Assembly (NCBI RefSeq): GCF_002564045.1
Contig: NZ_PDJK01000002.1
Coordinates: 4,216,001-4,280,000, forward strand
Direction of reading: 5' to 3'
Length of the DNA stretch: 64,000 nucleotides
Origin: Amycolatopsis sulphurea
Lineage (GTDB): Bacteria > Actinomycetota > Actinomycetes > Mycobacteriales > Pseudonocardiaceae
Shown: positions 9,054 through 17,977 of the stretch, in pieces
Layout: each line of letters begins with the position of its first letter
Numbering within the stretch: the first letter of the stretch is position 1
Made by a program: the position numbers and the translations under genes
Notes under the pieces: model-generated
The model's database searches: none
What the model was told of the DNA's origin: nothing
Seen by the model: only the letters and a program-made list of their open reading frames with translations

Positions 9054-9443
9054 GGGGCCCTGGCTCAGCCCGTTGGCCGTCCCGGGTTTCCTGCAGGCTC
9101 TTTGCCGGCGCTCCGGCGCTGGTGCGCCGGGCCGGCTGCCATCGAGGAGTCAAGATCCGTCACGTCGTGCTGCCGTAGCAGCGCAGCGGATCGCCGCGAG
9201 CAAAACTGGTGTCGGTCGGTGGCTGATCGCTGGTCGCGACACGCTACTCGCCGCTGTTTCACCGGTGTGGCAAGCCAAACTGGCCCTGCCCCCTGGTGAT
9301 GCAGTGCTCCTTGGGGCAGATCGGGCGGCTGTCGTCCGGGAGACCGGCACCGAACGGCAGCCGTCTTCAGCGCCACCCTCACATCGTGACGCAGGCCGAC
9401 CAGATGGGGCTGTAGACATCGAACACCCGGAGGATTCGCAGTC
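9054..9443. other. 390-bp stretch without a recognisable gene
   Basis: Short open frames on both strands show no family motif. The tract lies between MITE copy C and an IS3 remnant and is probably decayed insertion DNA. Confidence 0.5.
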
Positions 9444-9722
9444 ATGGCGGCACCTCGGATGTATCCCGACGAGTCGGTGTGAACGGCGTCTCGGCAGGCA
9501 GCTGAGGCCAGACGGGACCCGCGCCGGTCGGCCGGGCGGTCAAGTGGATCGCCGACCAGTTCGGGGTACATCCGGAAGTGTCGCGGATGTGGGTGAAGCA
9601 GGCCGAGGCCGAGGAGGGGGGCCTCGGCGGAAGCGGCGAAGCAGATCCTGAAGTCAGCGGCGTCTTTCCTCGCCGCGGGACCGTCCATCGCGATGAAGGT
9701 CGAATTCGTGGCGCACAATGGA
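9444..9722 (+). pseudogene. IS3-family transposase OrfA remnant
   Basis: Begins MAAPRMYPDE, the usual opening of actinobacterial IS3 OrfA, then a stop and frameshift. It resumes as AVKWIADQFGVHPEVSRMW with the HTH-like segment VKQAEAE, shifts frame again, and ends AKQILKSAASFLAA, the conserved OrfA C-terminal coiled coil. OrfB is absent. At least two frame changes and an internal stop make it non-functional. Confidence 0.75.
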
Positions 9723-9958
9723 AGGAACACGGTATCCAGCCGGGGAGGGTGCCACGGATTCGCGGACCCGCGAATCGTAATGCGGCGGTCACGCTGGTGG
9801 AAGTTGCGCCCGGATGGTGACGCCCGGGCGTGCGGACTGGCGCCGCGGAATGCGTGGGTACGAGTGATCTCTTACGAGTGGTCTTCTTCTGACCGGGGCG
9901 GTTCTGTACCGGGCGAGGGCTACGGTGGGAGGTGCTGCATGATCGGGGGAGTAAGCCG

Positions 9959-11167
9959 ATGACTGCTGTGAATACCGGGCGAGCGTGTCCGTTCCGCCAC
10001 GATGACGCTCTGGAGCCCGATCCGTTCATGACGCGGATGCGGACCGAGGCGCCGGTGGCTCGGGTGCACATGCCGTACGGAATGGGTCCGTGCTGGCTGG
10101 TGACACGCTACGCCGACGTGCAAACCGTGACTTCCGACCGGCGCTTCAGCCGGGCCGCGCTCGTAGGCCGGGACTTCCCGCGCATCACCCCGGCTCCGAT
10201 CGCGCAATCAGAGGCGATCAACCTGATGGACCCACCGGCGCTCAACAGGGTGCGCCGGCTGGTCGTCAAAGCGTTCACCACTGCGCAGGTCGAGGCGTTG
10301 CGCCCGTGGACCCAGCGCACCACGGACCGGCTGCTGGACAACATGGTCCAGCGCGGCGCGCCTGCCGATGTCGCCGCACACCTGGCCGGCGAACTGCCCG
10401 TGATGACGATCAGCCAGATGATGGACGTACCGGCGGCGGACCGGTCGCAGTTGCGGCGCTGGGCCATGGCCATGATGTCGATGAGCGCCGAGGACACGTC
10501 TTCCGCGGCCGACGCCAAGACCGCGCTACGCACCTATTTCACCGAGCTGACCGCCGCGCGACGCCGCAACCCCGGCGACGATCTGATCAGTGCGCTGGCG
10601 ACCGCGAGGATCGGCGAGGACGCCCTCGGCGCCGACGAACTGGCTGTGCTGGCGATGCTGCTGGTGGTGACCGGGCACGACACCACCACCTACAACATCA
10701 GCAACATCGTCTACACGCTGCTGACTCATCCCGCCCATCTGGCGCACCTGCGAACGCGGCCCAGCCTGCTGCCTCAGGCACTGGAGGAGCTGCTGCGCTA
10801 CATCCCCTTCCGGCAAGGGGTCGGCATTCCCCGGGTTGCCTTGGTGGACGTGGAACTCGGCGGCCAGGTCATCAAGGCGGGCGACATCGTGCACGTGTCG
10901 TATCTGACCGCCAACCGGGACGAGCTCGCCTATGAGCGGCCCGACGAGCTGGACTTCGAGCGGCAGGCGCCCGCTGGGCACATGACGTTCGGCTACGGCA
11001 GCCATCACTGTCTGGGATCCCACCTGGCCCGCATGGTCCTGCAGGTGTCCATCGGTACGCTGCTCAGCCGTTTCCCGAAGCTGCGCCTGGCCGTGCCACA
11101 AGACGAGGTGCAGTGGAACACCGTGTCCATCTGGCGCTACCCGCTGGCCCTGCCAGTGACCTGGTAG
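9959..11167 (+). CDS. cytochrome P450, CYP158-like
   Basis: 402 aa; ATG at 9959 preceded by GGGGGAG with 8-nt spacing. The I-helix is GHDTTTYN (Gly239 on), the ExxR motif is in ALEELLRYIPF, and the heme loop is FGYGSHHCLGSHLAR with Cys351 as the thiolate ligand. The C-terminal ..ALPVTW and the pattern IPRVALVDVELGG match the CYP158 group, which couples flaviolin units in Streptomyces. The start of the type III PKS gene is 8 nt after the stop, reproducing the rppA/P450 pair known from Streptomyces. Likely role: oxidative dimerisation of the naphthalenol product. Redox partners are not in the window. Confidence 0.85.
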   Translation: MTAVNTGRACPFRHDDALEPDPFMTRMRTEAPVARVHMPYGMGPCWLVTRYADVQTVTSDRRFSRAALVGRDFPRITPAPIAQSEAINLMDPPALNRVRRLVVKAFTTAQVEALRPWTQRTTDRLLDNMVQRGAPADVAAHLAGELPVMTISQMMDVPAADRSQLRRWAMAMMSMSAEDTSSAADAKTALRTYFTELTAARRRNPGDDLISALATARIGEDALGADELAVLAMLLVVTGHDTTTYNISNIVYTLLTHPAHLAHLRTRPSLLPQALEELLRYIPFRQGVGIPRVALVDVELGGQVIKAGDIVHVSYLTANRDELAYERPDELDFERQAPAGHMTFGYGSHHCLGSHLARMVLQVSIGTLLSRFPKLRLAVPQDEVQWNTVSIWRYPLALPVTW

Positions 11168-11175
11168 GGGCGGAC

Positions 11176-12339
11176 ATGGCCACGTTGTGCCGGCCGGCCA
11201 TCGCCGTGCCCGAATACGTCATCACCCAGGAGCAGACCCTTGACCTGGCGCGGGAGCTGCACGCGGGCCACCCCCAGCTGGACCTTGCACTACGCCTGAT
11301 CGCCAACACCGGAGTGCGGACCCGCCACCTGGTACAGCCCATCGAAGACACCCTCCGCCACCCCGGCTTGACCTCGCGCAACGCCCGATACGAGGCGGAA
11401 GCCAAAGCCCGGGTACCTGAGGCCGCGTACCGCGCCCTGGCCCACGCGGACCTCGCCCCCTGCGACATCGACATGATCATCTATGTCTCCTGCACCGGCT
11501 TCATGATGCCCTCGCTGACCGCATGGCTCATCAACACCATGGGTTTCCGGCCGCAGACTCGGCAACTGCCGATCGCCCAGCTCGGCTGCGCCGCCGGCGG
11601 CGCAGCCATCAACCGCGCCCACGATTTCTGTACCGCCTACCCGCAGGCAAATGTGCTGATCCTGTGCTGTGAATTCTGCTCACTGTGCTACCAGCCGACC
11701 GACCTGGCAGTGGGCAACCTGCTGTCCAACGGCCTTTTCGGGGATGCCATCGCCGCCGCGGTGGTCCGCGGCCAGAGCTGCCGAGGTATCCGGCTGGACC
11801 ACAACGGCTCCCACCTGGTACCCGGCACCGAACAATGGATCTCCTACACGGTCCGCGAGACCGGCTTCCACTTCATGCTCGACAAGCGAGTACCCGGCAC
11901 CATGGCCGACCTCGCCCCCGCCTTGCGGGAGATGGCCGGATTGCGCGGCCAGGATATCTCCAGGCTCGCCTTTTACATCATCCACGCAGGCGGGCCCAGA
12001 ATTCTGGACGACTTGTGCACGTACCTGAAACTCCCACCGGCGATGTTCCGCTATAGCCGGGCTACCCTCACCGAGCGCGGCAACATCGCGAGTGCCGTGA
12101 TCTTCGACGCCCTCGACCGCTTCTTCGACGCCGAAAGCGTCGACCACGCCGACCAGGGAATCATTGCCGGCTTCGGTCCGGGCATCACCGCCGAAATCAC
12201 CCTCGGCACGTGGAACGCGACCGGAGAACCAGTCATTCCGGTTCAAGCACGCGAAACGACTCAACACGTAGGAAATCCAGCGCAAACGAACAAACCGCAA
12301 CGCGCGCACGATGCCCTCCCGGCACCTTTAAGAAGATGA
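11176..12339 (+). CDS. rppA: type III polyketide synthase, 1,3,6,8-tetrahydroxynaphthalene synthase
   Basis: 387 aa from ATG at 11176. The catalytic triad falls at Cys138 (QLGCAAGG), His270 (YIIHAGGPRI) and Asn303 (ERGNIAS), the same numbers as in the well studied Streptomyces coelicolor THN synthase. The second cysteine characteristic of that enzyme is at 106 (YVSCTGFMM). The sequence resembles RppA throughout. The enzyme condenses five malonyl-CoA to THN, which oxidises to flaviolin and pigment polymers. It is translationally close to the P450 upstream. The 3' end overlaps the stop of an IS5 transposase remnant on the other strand by 12 bp, so the last residues may be altered. Confidence 0.92.
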   Translation: MATLCRPAIAVPEYVITQEQTLDLARELHAGHPQLDLALRLIANTGVRTRHLVQPIEDTLRHPGLTSRNARYEAEAKARVPEAAYRALAHADLAPCDIDMIIYVSCTGFMMPSLTAWLINTMGFRPQTRQLPIAQLGCAAGGAAINRAHDFCTAYPQANVLILCCEFCSLCYQPTDLAVGNLLSNGLFGDAIAAAVVRGQSCRGIRLDHNGSHLVPGTEQWISYTVRETGFHFMLDKRVPGTMADLAPALREMAGLRGQDISRLAFYIIHAGGPRILDDLCTYLKLPPAMFRYSRATLTERGNIASAVIFDALDRFFDAESVDHADQGIIAGFGPGITAEITLGTWNATGEPVIPVQARETTQHVGNPAQTNKPQRAHDALPAPLRR

Positions 12340-12495
12340 GTAGGGGATAGGGCGCGTCTGGAAATTCTTTGCTCCAAGTGTCCACGGCATCGCAAAGAGG
12401 ACCGCTGATCGGTAGACGATGGCGAGCTTGTCGTCACGAGTGGCCAAGCCCGCCATTGCTTGAATAGGGTGAACCGGCGTTCGACAACGATGGTG
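12328..12495 (-). pseudogene. IS5-family transposase C-terminal remnant
   Basis: On the minus strand ..YTIVVERRFTLFKQWR followed, after a 1-nt shift, by GLATRDDKLAIVYRSAVLFA. This is the VVER..KQWRGLATRYDK end of IS5-group DDE transposases. The upstream part is missing, cut at or near the intact IS element that starts at 12511. Confidence 0.7.
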
Positions 12496-12510
12496 TACGA
12501 GGCGCTCTGA

Positions 12511-13544
12511 TCAGTGAGGCTTTCCGGGTAAGCATCTGTGACGCTGGGTGACAGCCTGGGTGTGGTCGTTGCTGGCGGTGGTGACACGCCGAAGTTGTTG
12601 TGGTGCAACGTAAAGACGCGGAACCTCGGTATGAATTTGGTCCTACCACAGATCAACTTCATAGAGGTTCCGCGCCTGATGAGTGTGTCATACACCGCGA
12701 CCTTGCCGGTACGCGACCAGACCGTGCTGTACCTGTCGAGCCTGTTGCACGCCGAACGGGTGCGGCGCGGTACCCGCAAAGATCGCCGGGTTCTGACGAC
12801 GTTCAAGCAGGCGGTCTTGGTGCTGCGCTGGTTTCTCGACGGCACTCGCGTCAAGCAGCTCGCCGTCGACAACGCGATCGGCAAGTCCACCGTGTACACC
12901 TATCTCGAGGAGGGGTTCACGGTGCTCGCCGCCCAGGCACCCGCGCTCGAGTCAGCGTTACTGGCGGCGAAAATGGCCGGGCACAGCCACATTTCCATCG
13001 ACGGCACCCTGATCGAGACCGACCGGGTCCGCACCCCCGGACCCACCGACGGGGTGGACCTGTGGTGGTCGGGCAAACACTCCAATCATGGCGGCAACAT
13101 CCAGGTCATCACCGCCCCCGACGGCTGGCCCCTGTGGACCTCCGACGTGCGGCCGGGCCGCGAGCACGACACCACCGCACTGCGCGAACACCCCGAGATC
13201 CTGCCCGCCCTGGCCACCTGGATCGCCGAGAACACGCCCGCCCTGGGCGACCTGGGCTACGAAGGTGAAGCCGACACCATCACCGTCGCGTTCAAAAAAC
13301 CGAAAGGCGGCGAACTCACCAAGGAACAGAAGACCCACAACAAAGCCCACAACGGGAAACGAGCGATCGGCGAACGCGGAAACTCCTTGCTGAAGACCAC
13401 GTTCAAGGCGCTGCTCAACATCAGCCTCTGTCCATGGAAGATCGGCACCATCGTCGCAGCCGCCCTCGTCATCCTCCACATCGAGCACGACCGCACAACA
13501 TGATCACCCACAGCGACCAACCGTTACCCGGAAAAGCTCACTGA
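12511..13544 (+). mobile_element. IS5-type insertion sequence
   Basis: About 1.03 kb. Left end TCAGTGAGGCTTTCCGGGTAA (12511-12531) and right end TTACCCGGAAAAGCTCACTGA (13524-13544) are inverted repeats matching at 19 of 21 positions. One transposase gene fills it. No clear target duplication is seen. It lies beside, and probably interrupted, an older IS5 transposase copy. Confidence 0.78.
12679..13503 (+). CDS. IS5-type DDE transposase (DDE_Tnp_4 group)
   Basis: 274 aa from ATG at 12679 (MSVSYTATLPV); an upstream in-frame start at 12538 would lie almost in the terminal repeat. It has an N-terminal helix-turn-helix (KQLAVDNAIGKSTVYTYL), then the DDE domain with HISIDGTLIETDR (first Asp), ALGDLGYEGE (second Asp) and KRAIGERGNSLLK (Glu). 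The length is normal for the group and no frameshift is seen, so the element may be active. Confidence 0.85.
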   Translation: MSVSYTATLPVRDQTVLYLSSLLHAERVRRGTRKDRRVLTTFKQAVLVLRWFLDGTRVKQLAVDNAIGKSTVYTYLEEGFTVLAAQAPALESALLAAKMAGHSHISIDGTLIETDRVRTPGPTDGVDLWWSGKHSNHGGNIQVITAPDGWPLWTSDVRPGREHDTTALREHPEILPALATWIAENTPALGDLGYEGEADTITVAFKKPKGGELTKEQKTHNKAHNGKRAIGERGNSLLKTTFKALLNISLCPWKIGTIVAAALVILHIEHDRTT

Positions 13545-13642
13545 GGAGCAAATGCAGTCGATCGGTCTCTGAGATAGGGAAACCGAATGGAATTCCGGAA
13601 ACTGCGAGACTCTTGATACGCTAGGTCAAGCTCGCGGACATG

Positions 13643-13679
13643 ACGAAGGCGGCCCTTGCGTGGCAAGGACCGCCTTCGT
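13643..13679. terminator. hairpin terminator
   Basis: 17-nt arms ACGAAGGCGGCCCTTGC and GCAAGGACCGCCTTCGT with one mismatch, followed by ATTTTCG on the plus strand. It lies downstream of the NHL-like remnant on the minus strand and of the IS on the plus strand. Confidence 0.7.
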
Positions 13680-13686
13680 ATTTTCG

Positions 13687-13809
13687 TTACAGCGCAGACA
13701 CCTTCCGGACCCAGCCGCAGCCAGTGAGGTAGAAGTTGCCTCCCGCGTCGATTGCGAGCTGGTTGAGATTCTTCAGCTCGGCCAGCACAGTCGGACCGCC
13801 GCCGCATTC
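13687..13809 (-). pseudogene. C-terminal remnant of an NHL/beta-propeller repeat protein
   Basis: Minus-strand frame ending LNQLAIDAGGNFYLTGCG..VRKVSAL with a TAA at 13687-13689. LAIDAxGNxY..VRKV is the NHL repeat signature. An in-frame stop lies directly upstream, so only one repeat remains. It is followed by the hairpin at 13643-13679. Low-confidence reading. Confidence 0.4.
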
Positions 13810-14146
13810 TTACTGATAATCGTGGTGCCCGACGCCGGCGACCGGCCGCAGTCCGCGGGCGGCGCGGCCGGTGTGGCGAAGCTCGGGGAGCTTCGGGAGC
13901 AGCGTTTCCATGATCTTTGTCCGGGGTATGGGTTATAAGGCCCCGGGGGACCCTTGTGGTCACGGCTTTACGCTGGGTTTGCAGATCTCCCGGATGAGAT
14001 CCGCAGCAGCCGTGATCGCGGCTGGACTACGCATGCACCGAGTAGTGCGCATCACTGGCGGCGCGCTGTACGTGCCGAGAAATGCGTCCGTGCAGGTCAA
14101 GGGTCATCGGCGGGTGACCGCTCGCGGTCCGGCATGATCGCGTCTC

Positions 14147-15248
14147 GTGCTGGTTCGCTTCGTCTATCTTGCCGTTGTCCATGTGTTCGCGGTGTTGCGG
14201 CTACTGTCGATGGGCGACCGCGAGAAGGCCGTTGAGATCGTCGCCCTGCGCCACCAACTGACCATCTTGCAACGACAGCTCGGTGGCCAGTGCCCGCGAC
14301 TTCGGCCCGAGGACAGGATGTTCCTCTCGATGTTGCTGGTGCCGCTGGCCCGTGGGGTGTTGCGTCGGCTCCGGCTTGTGGTCAGCCCGGACACGGTGCT
14401 GCGTTGGCATCGCGACCTGGTGAAACACCGTCACGCCCGCGTGAGCGTGAACCGGGGGCCTGGGCGTCCGCGTACTCTCGCCTCGGTCCGTCGCCTCGTC
14501 CTCCGCCTGGCGGCCGAGAACCCCTCGTGGGGCTACCGGCGCATCCACGGCGAACTCGCCCTGCTCGGTGTCAAGGTCGCTGCCTCCACCGTGTGGGAGA
14601 TCCTCAAGACCGACGGTGTCGATCCGGCCCGGCAACGGGCGACGGTCAGGTGGGCGGACTTCCTGCGGTCCCAGGCCGAGGCGATCCTGGCGATGGATTT
14701 CGTCGAGGCCGTCACCCTGGCTGGGCAGCGGCAGTACATACTCGCTGCCGTCCACCACGCTGGCCGGCGGGTCCGCATTCTCGGTACCACCGCGCACCCC
14801 ACCCATGCCTGGGTGACGCAAGCTGTCCGCAATCTGCTCATGGACCTGGCGGATGCCGGGCACGTTGCGAAGGTCAGGTTCCTCATCCGCGACCGCGATG
14901 CCAAGTACCCCGCGTTGATCGATGAGATCCTCCGCGACGCCAAGATCGCCACTGTGCGCACCGGTGTCCGGATGCCTCGCATGAACGCGATCATGGAACG
15001 CTGGGTGAAGACGCTGCGGGGCCGAACTGCTGGACCGCACGCTGATCTGGAACGAGACTCACCTCAGGCATGCGCTTCGTGAGTACGAACGGCACTACAA
15101 CCAGCATCGAACCCACCGATCGCTGGCCGCCGCGGCACCCCTGCGAGCCCGGCCCCAGGCACTTGAACCCGACCGGATCGAACGCCTCGTGATACGCCGG
15201 CATGACCGCCTCGGCGGAGTCCTCCACGAGTACGGACATGCCGTTTGA
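14147..15248 (+). pseudogene. DDE (rve-type) transposase, one frameshift
   Basis: Starts MLVRFVYLAVVHVFAVLRLL and carries an integrase-core DDE fold: AMDFVEAVTL (Asp), LIRDRDAKYPAL (Asp) and MNAIMERWVKTL (Glu). After WVKTLRG the frame is lost at a GGGG run (15018-15021). Removing one G restores ..LRAELLDRTLIWNETHL, which continues to HRTHRSLAAAAPLRARP and a TGA at 15246. So the gene is intact but for one extra G; a sequencing error or true inactivation are both possible. A weak pair of ends resembling TGCAGGTCAA lies at 14091 and about 15245-15255. The insertion removed most of the adjacent recombinase. Confidence 0.75.
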
Positions 15249-15704
15249 CATGCATGGATGTAATTTCGGCACCCGCAATCTCGCGGTCCAGGACGCCGAC
15301 CGGGGGCGTCTGGGGTCGCAGTGGAAAGAGCACGATCTGGCCTTCACCCAGTTCGACGGTTCCCCGTTGCACCCCGCGCACGTGACCGACGTGTTCTACG
15401 AGCTGTCCCGCCAGGCCGGGTTGCCGCCGATCCGGCTGCATGACCTGCGTCACGGTGCGGCGACGTTGGCGTTGGCGGCGGGGGTGGAGATGAAGGTGGT
15501 GCAGCGGATGCTGCGGCATTCCTCGATCACCGTGACCTCGGACATCTACACCACCGTGTTGCCTCAGGTCGCGTTCGCGGCAGCCGAGGCGACGGCGGCG
15601 ATCATCCCGCGGCAGTCGGCGAGAAGTCTCGGGCTCGCCTCGGGCTCGCCAACGACCACAATGGACAGTCCAGAAACGGAAGAAATGAGTCCAGATAACA
15701 CAAA

Positions 15705-15736
15705 TCCCCAGGCCGAAGAGCCTTCGAACCTGGGGA
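15705..15736 (+). terminator. hairpin at the end of the truncated recombinase
   Basis: TCCCCAGG pairs with CCTGGGGA, enclosing an inner CGAAG/CTTCG stem. It lies just before the att core, as the 30823 hairpin lies before the tRNA on the other side. Confidence 0.55.
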
Positions 15737-15743
15737 GTGAGGG

Positions 15744-15785
15744 TGCGCCATCAGGGACTCGAACCCCGAACCCGCTGGTTAAGAG
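15744..15785. other. attL: 42-bp duplicate of the tRNA-Lys 3' half
   Basis: Identical over 42 bp to 30885-30926, the 3' part of the tRNA-Lys(CTT) gene from the discriminator through the anticodon loop. It diverges immediately afterwards (TCCAC here, CCAGC in the tRNA). This is the standard scar of tRNA-directed integration and fixes the left edge of the island. Confidence 0.88.
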
Positions 15786-15961
15786 TCCACGGTTTGACCT
15801 GTCGGATGGTGTCGAGTGATGTCAGACAAGACCTTTTCGTCTGGTCGAGGGGCGTCCGTGGTGTCGTGCTGTGTCGGCTGCTGTTGTCGTGTGCTGGAGG
15901 TCTCGGGCTCGCCTCGGGCTCGCAAATGCCGGGTGCTCGGCGTGATCCGGTCGTGTCTGCA

Positions 15962-16558
15962 GTGAGCGTCATGGTTGGGTGTCGTGGTCGGGCTGACGTT
16001 CCTGTTCGGGCGCTGGCCCTCCGGCTGGGGGTACCGGGCTGGGTGGCGCCGCTGGTGGCGCCTGCAGTGGATCTGTCGGTGGTCGGTCTGCTGATCGCCA
16101 TCCGGTACCTGTCGTTGCGGGGCGCTCCCGCTGAGGTGATTCGGCCGGCTCGGCGGCTGCTGTTGGCCTCGAGTGTGGTGACGTTGGCATTGAACGTTGC
16201 CGAGCCTCTGATCGTCGGTGAGGTGGCGAAGGCGTTGTTCGATGCGGTGGGTCCGTTGTTGCTGATCGGCTGGTCGGAGGTGGGACCGGTCCTGCTGCAG
16301 GCGCTGGCCGCTGTACCAGTGGCCGGTCGTCCGGCCGGTGTTGCCCAGACCGCCGACTCAGACAGTGCTGTGGTGACGCAGGCAGCAGGTGTGGACGTTG
16401 AGTTGCTGGAGCGGGCACGGCATGAGGATCGGCGGCATCGTGAGCTGTATCTGCTTCTGGTCTCTGCTGAGTGGCTCCGCGAGGCGCTGAGAGTGGGCGC
16501 AGAGCAGTCTCGCGATCTGGTCAAGCGGGCGCGCGCAGAGCGCGGTATCTCCGTGTAG
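15962..16558 (+). CDS. DUF2637-like membrane protein, N-terminus uncertain or damaged
   Basis: The visible homology starts near LALRLGVPGWVAPLVAPAVD and includes two membrane helices, an RYLSL loop and ALFDAVGPLLLIGWSEVGP, typical of DUF2637 proteins carried by actinomycete integrative elements. A basic tail (ERARHEDRRHRELYLLL) follows. The first transmembrane segment is not in this frame: a hydrophobic VVVGLTFLFG is encoded just upstream in another frame, which suggests a frameshift. GTG at 15962 is a convenience start. An ATG at 15830 in another frame could be the original one. It may be a pseudogene. Confidence 0.5.
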   Translation: MSVMVGCRGRADVPVRALALRLGVPGWVAPLVAPAVDLSVVGLLIAIRYLSLRGAPAEVIRPARRLLLASSVVTLALNVAEPLIVGEVAKALFDAVGPLLLIGWSEVGPVLLQALAAVPVAGRPAGVAQTADSDSAVVTQAAGVDVELLERARHEDRRHRELYLLLVSAEWLREALRVGAEQSRDLVKRARAERGISV

Positions 16559-16741
16559 CGACAGATGCTAGGCCGGTGGTCACAGACCGTCGACGCATAC
16601 AGTCGCGCGAACATTTGTTCGATCCGGCGGTTCGTCGATTGCATCCCTATAGTCGATCTTGGTTTGTTCAAAACCGGGGGGATTCCGCGCTCGCGTCAGG
16701 TGCGCGGCAGAATGGTGTTCGCACCGGCCTGGAGATAGGGA

Positions 16742-17977
16742 GTGATCTCGTTGACTGACCCGCCAGAGCTGGCATTGGACGATCTCGCCGGTGAAGCGGC
16801 AGTGCTGCGGATCTACCGTCAGGTCTTCGCGGTGCTCGCCCGCGAGGCGGGAGCAATGATCGTGGATCCCATCACGATCGATGTCGATGAATCGATCTTG
16901 GAAGCCTTCGCTGAGGCGGGCAGCGAAGGCTTGACGGTGGAACAGACTGTTGCCGAATGTCGACGATGGGATGCTCCGATCGTGAGGCGGCGGTTCGACG
17001 TTTTGCGCGACTACGGTGCGATCAGCCGGGTCAATAATCGGCCGAATGAGCTCTACCACCGGGCCGCGTTCGCGCCCTATATAATGCTGTTATTCTTGCG
17101 GCGCATGGCGGAGCAGGGCGGCCAGTCGGAACTGCACCAGCTGCTGACCTTGGAGCAGTTGAACGTCAAGAGCGCCAACGCCACAGCAGTCGTCGGTGTG
17201 GCCTCGGTGCGCCGGTTGACCAAGATGTTTCGGTTGCTGGGTAATGAACTGGCCATTTTGGCGGCGGGCAGCACGGCCGAGACGCTCGGCGAGAACGCTC
17301 AACTCCTGTGGGGCAACGAGTCGCTGATTGACCAGGCCAAGGACGTCCACGCAGTCGTGCTCGACAGGTGGCACGAACTCGATCGCGACTGCGCAAAGCT
17401 CAGGGTCTCGCTCGCCGCGTACGCGGACGCGATCGACGCGGCGGCCGGCCGCCTGATCGCGCAAGCCGGCACCACTCGCGCGTTGGGGCTGCTTCCGGTA
17501 GAGGCGTGGCGTACCTTCGGCCGCGAGTCGAGCCCGGAGGTGCTGGCCGCGGTGCTCGACCGGTTCGTCTTCGACGCCCCGGCGCCGTGGTTCTCACCGC
17601 AAGCGCTGATCGAGGCAGTGGAAGCGGGACGCCAGATCAACACTGCACGGGTTCCGCCTCCTCGATCGGATGACGCCGAGCCAGCGCCAGAGGCTGACAC
17701 CGGTTTCGCCGACGACGTGGAGGAACTCAGGACCATCGCGGAGCGGTTGCTGGCGGACTCGGACTCGGTGAGCATTGTCGATGTACTGGATGACGCCGGT
17801 GACTGGATGTCGGCACGTCGCGTGCTCTCCGAGGTCACCGCCATCCATCACCACCCTGACCTCGACTACGAACTCGCGTGGCGCGACGGCGTACGTATCG
17901 AGGTCGCCGCCACCCCGACATGGACCTCACACGGACATTTCCGGCGCAGCATCCGGGCGGGGGGAGACGCGGGGTGA
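16742..17977 (+). CDS. kleisin-like/winged-helix subunit of an SMC system (predicted)
   Basis: 411 aa from GTG at 16742 (TTG at 16751 with GGGAG 8 nt upstream is an alternative). It is mostly helical. Residues about 50-105 (SEGLTVEQTVAECRRWD..RRRFDVLRDYGAI) read like a winged helix, followed by helical bundles (HELDRDCAKLRVSLAAYADAI) and an acidic linker with PRSDDAEPAPEAD. Position first in an operon with two small proteins and an SMC-like ATPase is that of MukF/MksF/JetA. I do not recognise the family by sequence; the role is inferred from order and fold. Its stop overlaps the next start (GTGA). Confidence 0.6.
   Translation: MISLTDPPELALDDLAGEAAVLRIYRQVFAVLAREAGAMIVDPITIDVDESILEAFAEAGSEGLTVEQTVAECRRWDAPIVRRRFDVLRDYGAISRVNNRPNELYHRAAFAPYIMLLFLRRMAEQGGQSELHQLLTLEQLNVKSANATAVVGVASVRRLTKMFRLLGNELAILAAGSTAETLGENAQLLWGNESLIDQAKDVHAVVLDRWHELDRDCAKLRVSLAAYADAIDAAAGRLIAQAGTTRALGLLPVEAWRTFGRESSPEVLAAVLDRFVFDAPAPWFSPQALIEAVEAGRQINTARVPPPRSDDAEPAPEADTGFADDVEELRTIAERLLADSDSVSIVDVLDDAGDWMSARRVLSEVTAIHHHPDLDYELAWRDGVRIEVAATPTWTSHGHFRRSIRAGGDAG

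Larger units (their letters stand above)
15252..15819 (+). pseudogene. truncated tyrosine recombinase (C-terminal catalytic half)
   Basis: Keeps the box II segment: RLHDLRHGAATLALAAG (HxxR), LRHSSITVTSDIYTTV (His and nucleophile Tyr). It lacks the N-terminal and first-Arg regions, which were removed at the boundary with the transposase. The C-terminal part runs through a hairpin and the 42-bp tRNA-Lys att copy. It resembles the intact integrase at 29461 in the catalytic box and is presumably the integrase of an earlier element in the same site. Confidence 0.78.
15626..15923 (+). repeat. 24-bp direct repeat pair around attL
   Basis: A 24-nt unit beginning GTCTCGGGCTCGCC and itself containing a doubled GGGCTCGC occurs at 15626-15649 and 15900-15923, one copy on each side of the att core. 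These could be integrase or excisionase arm sites, or leftover duplication. Confidence 0.45.

Noticed and set aside
15744..15819. Functional tRNA at attL
   Set aside because: Only the 3' half matches; sequence diverges in the anticodon stem, so no cloverleaf forms.
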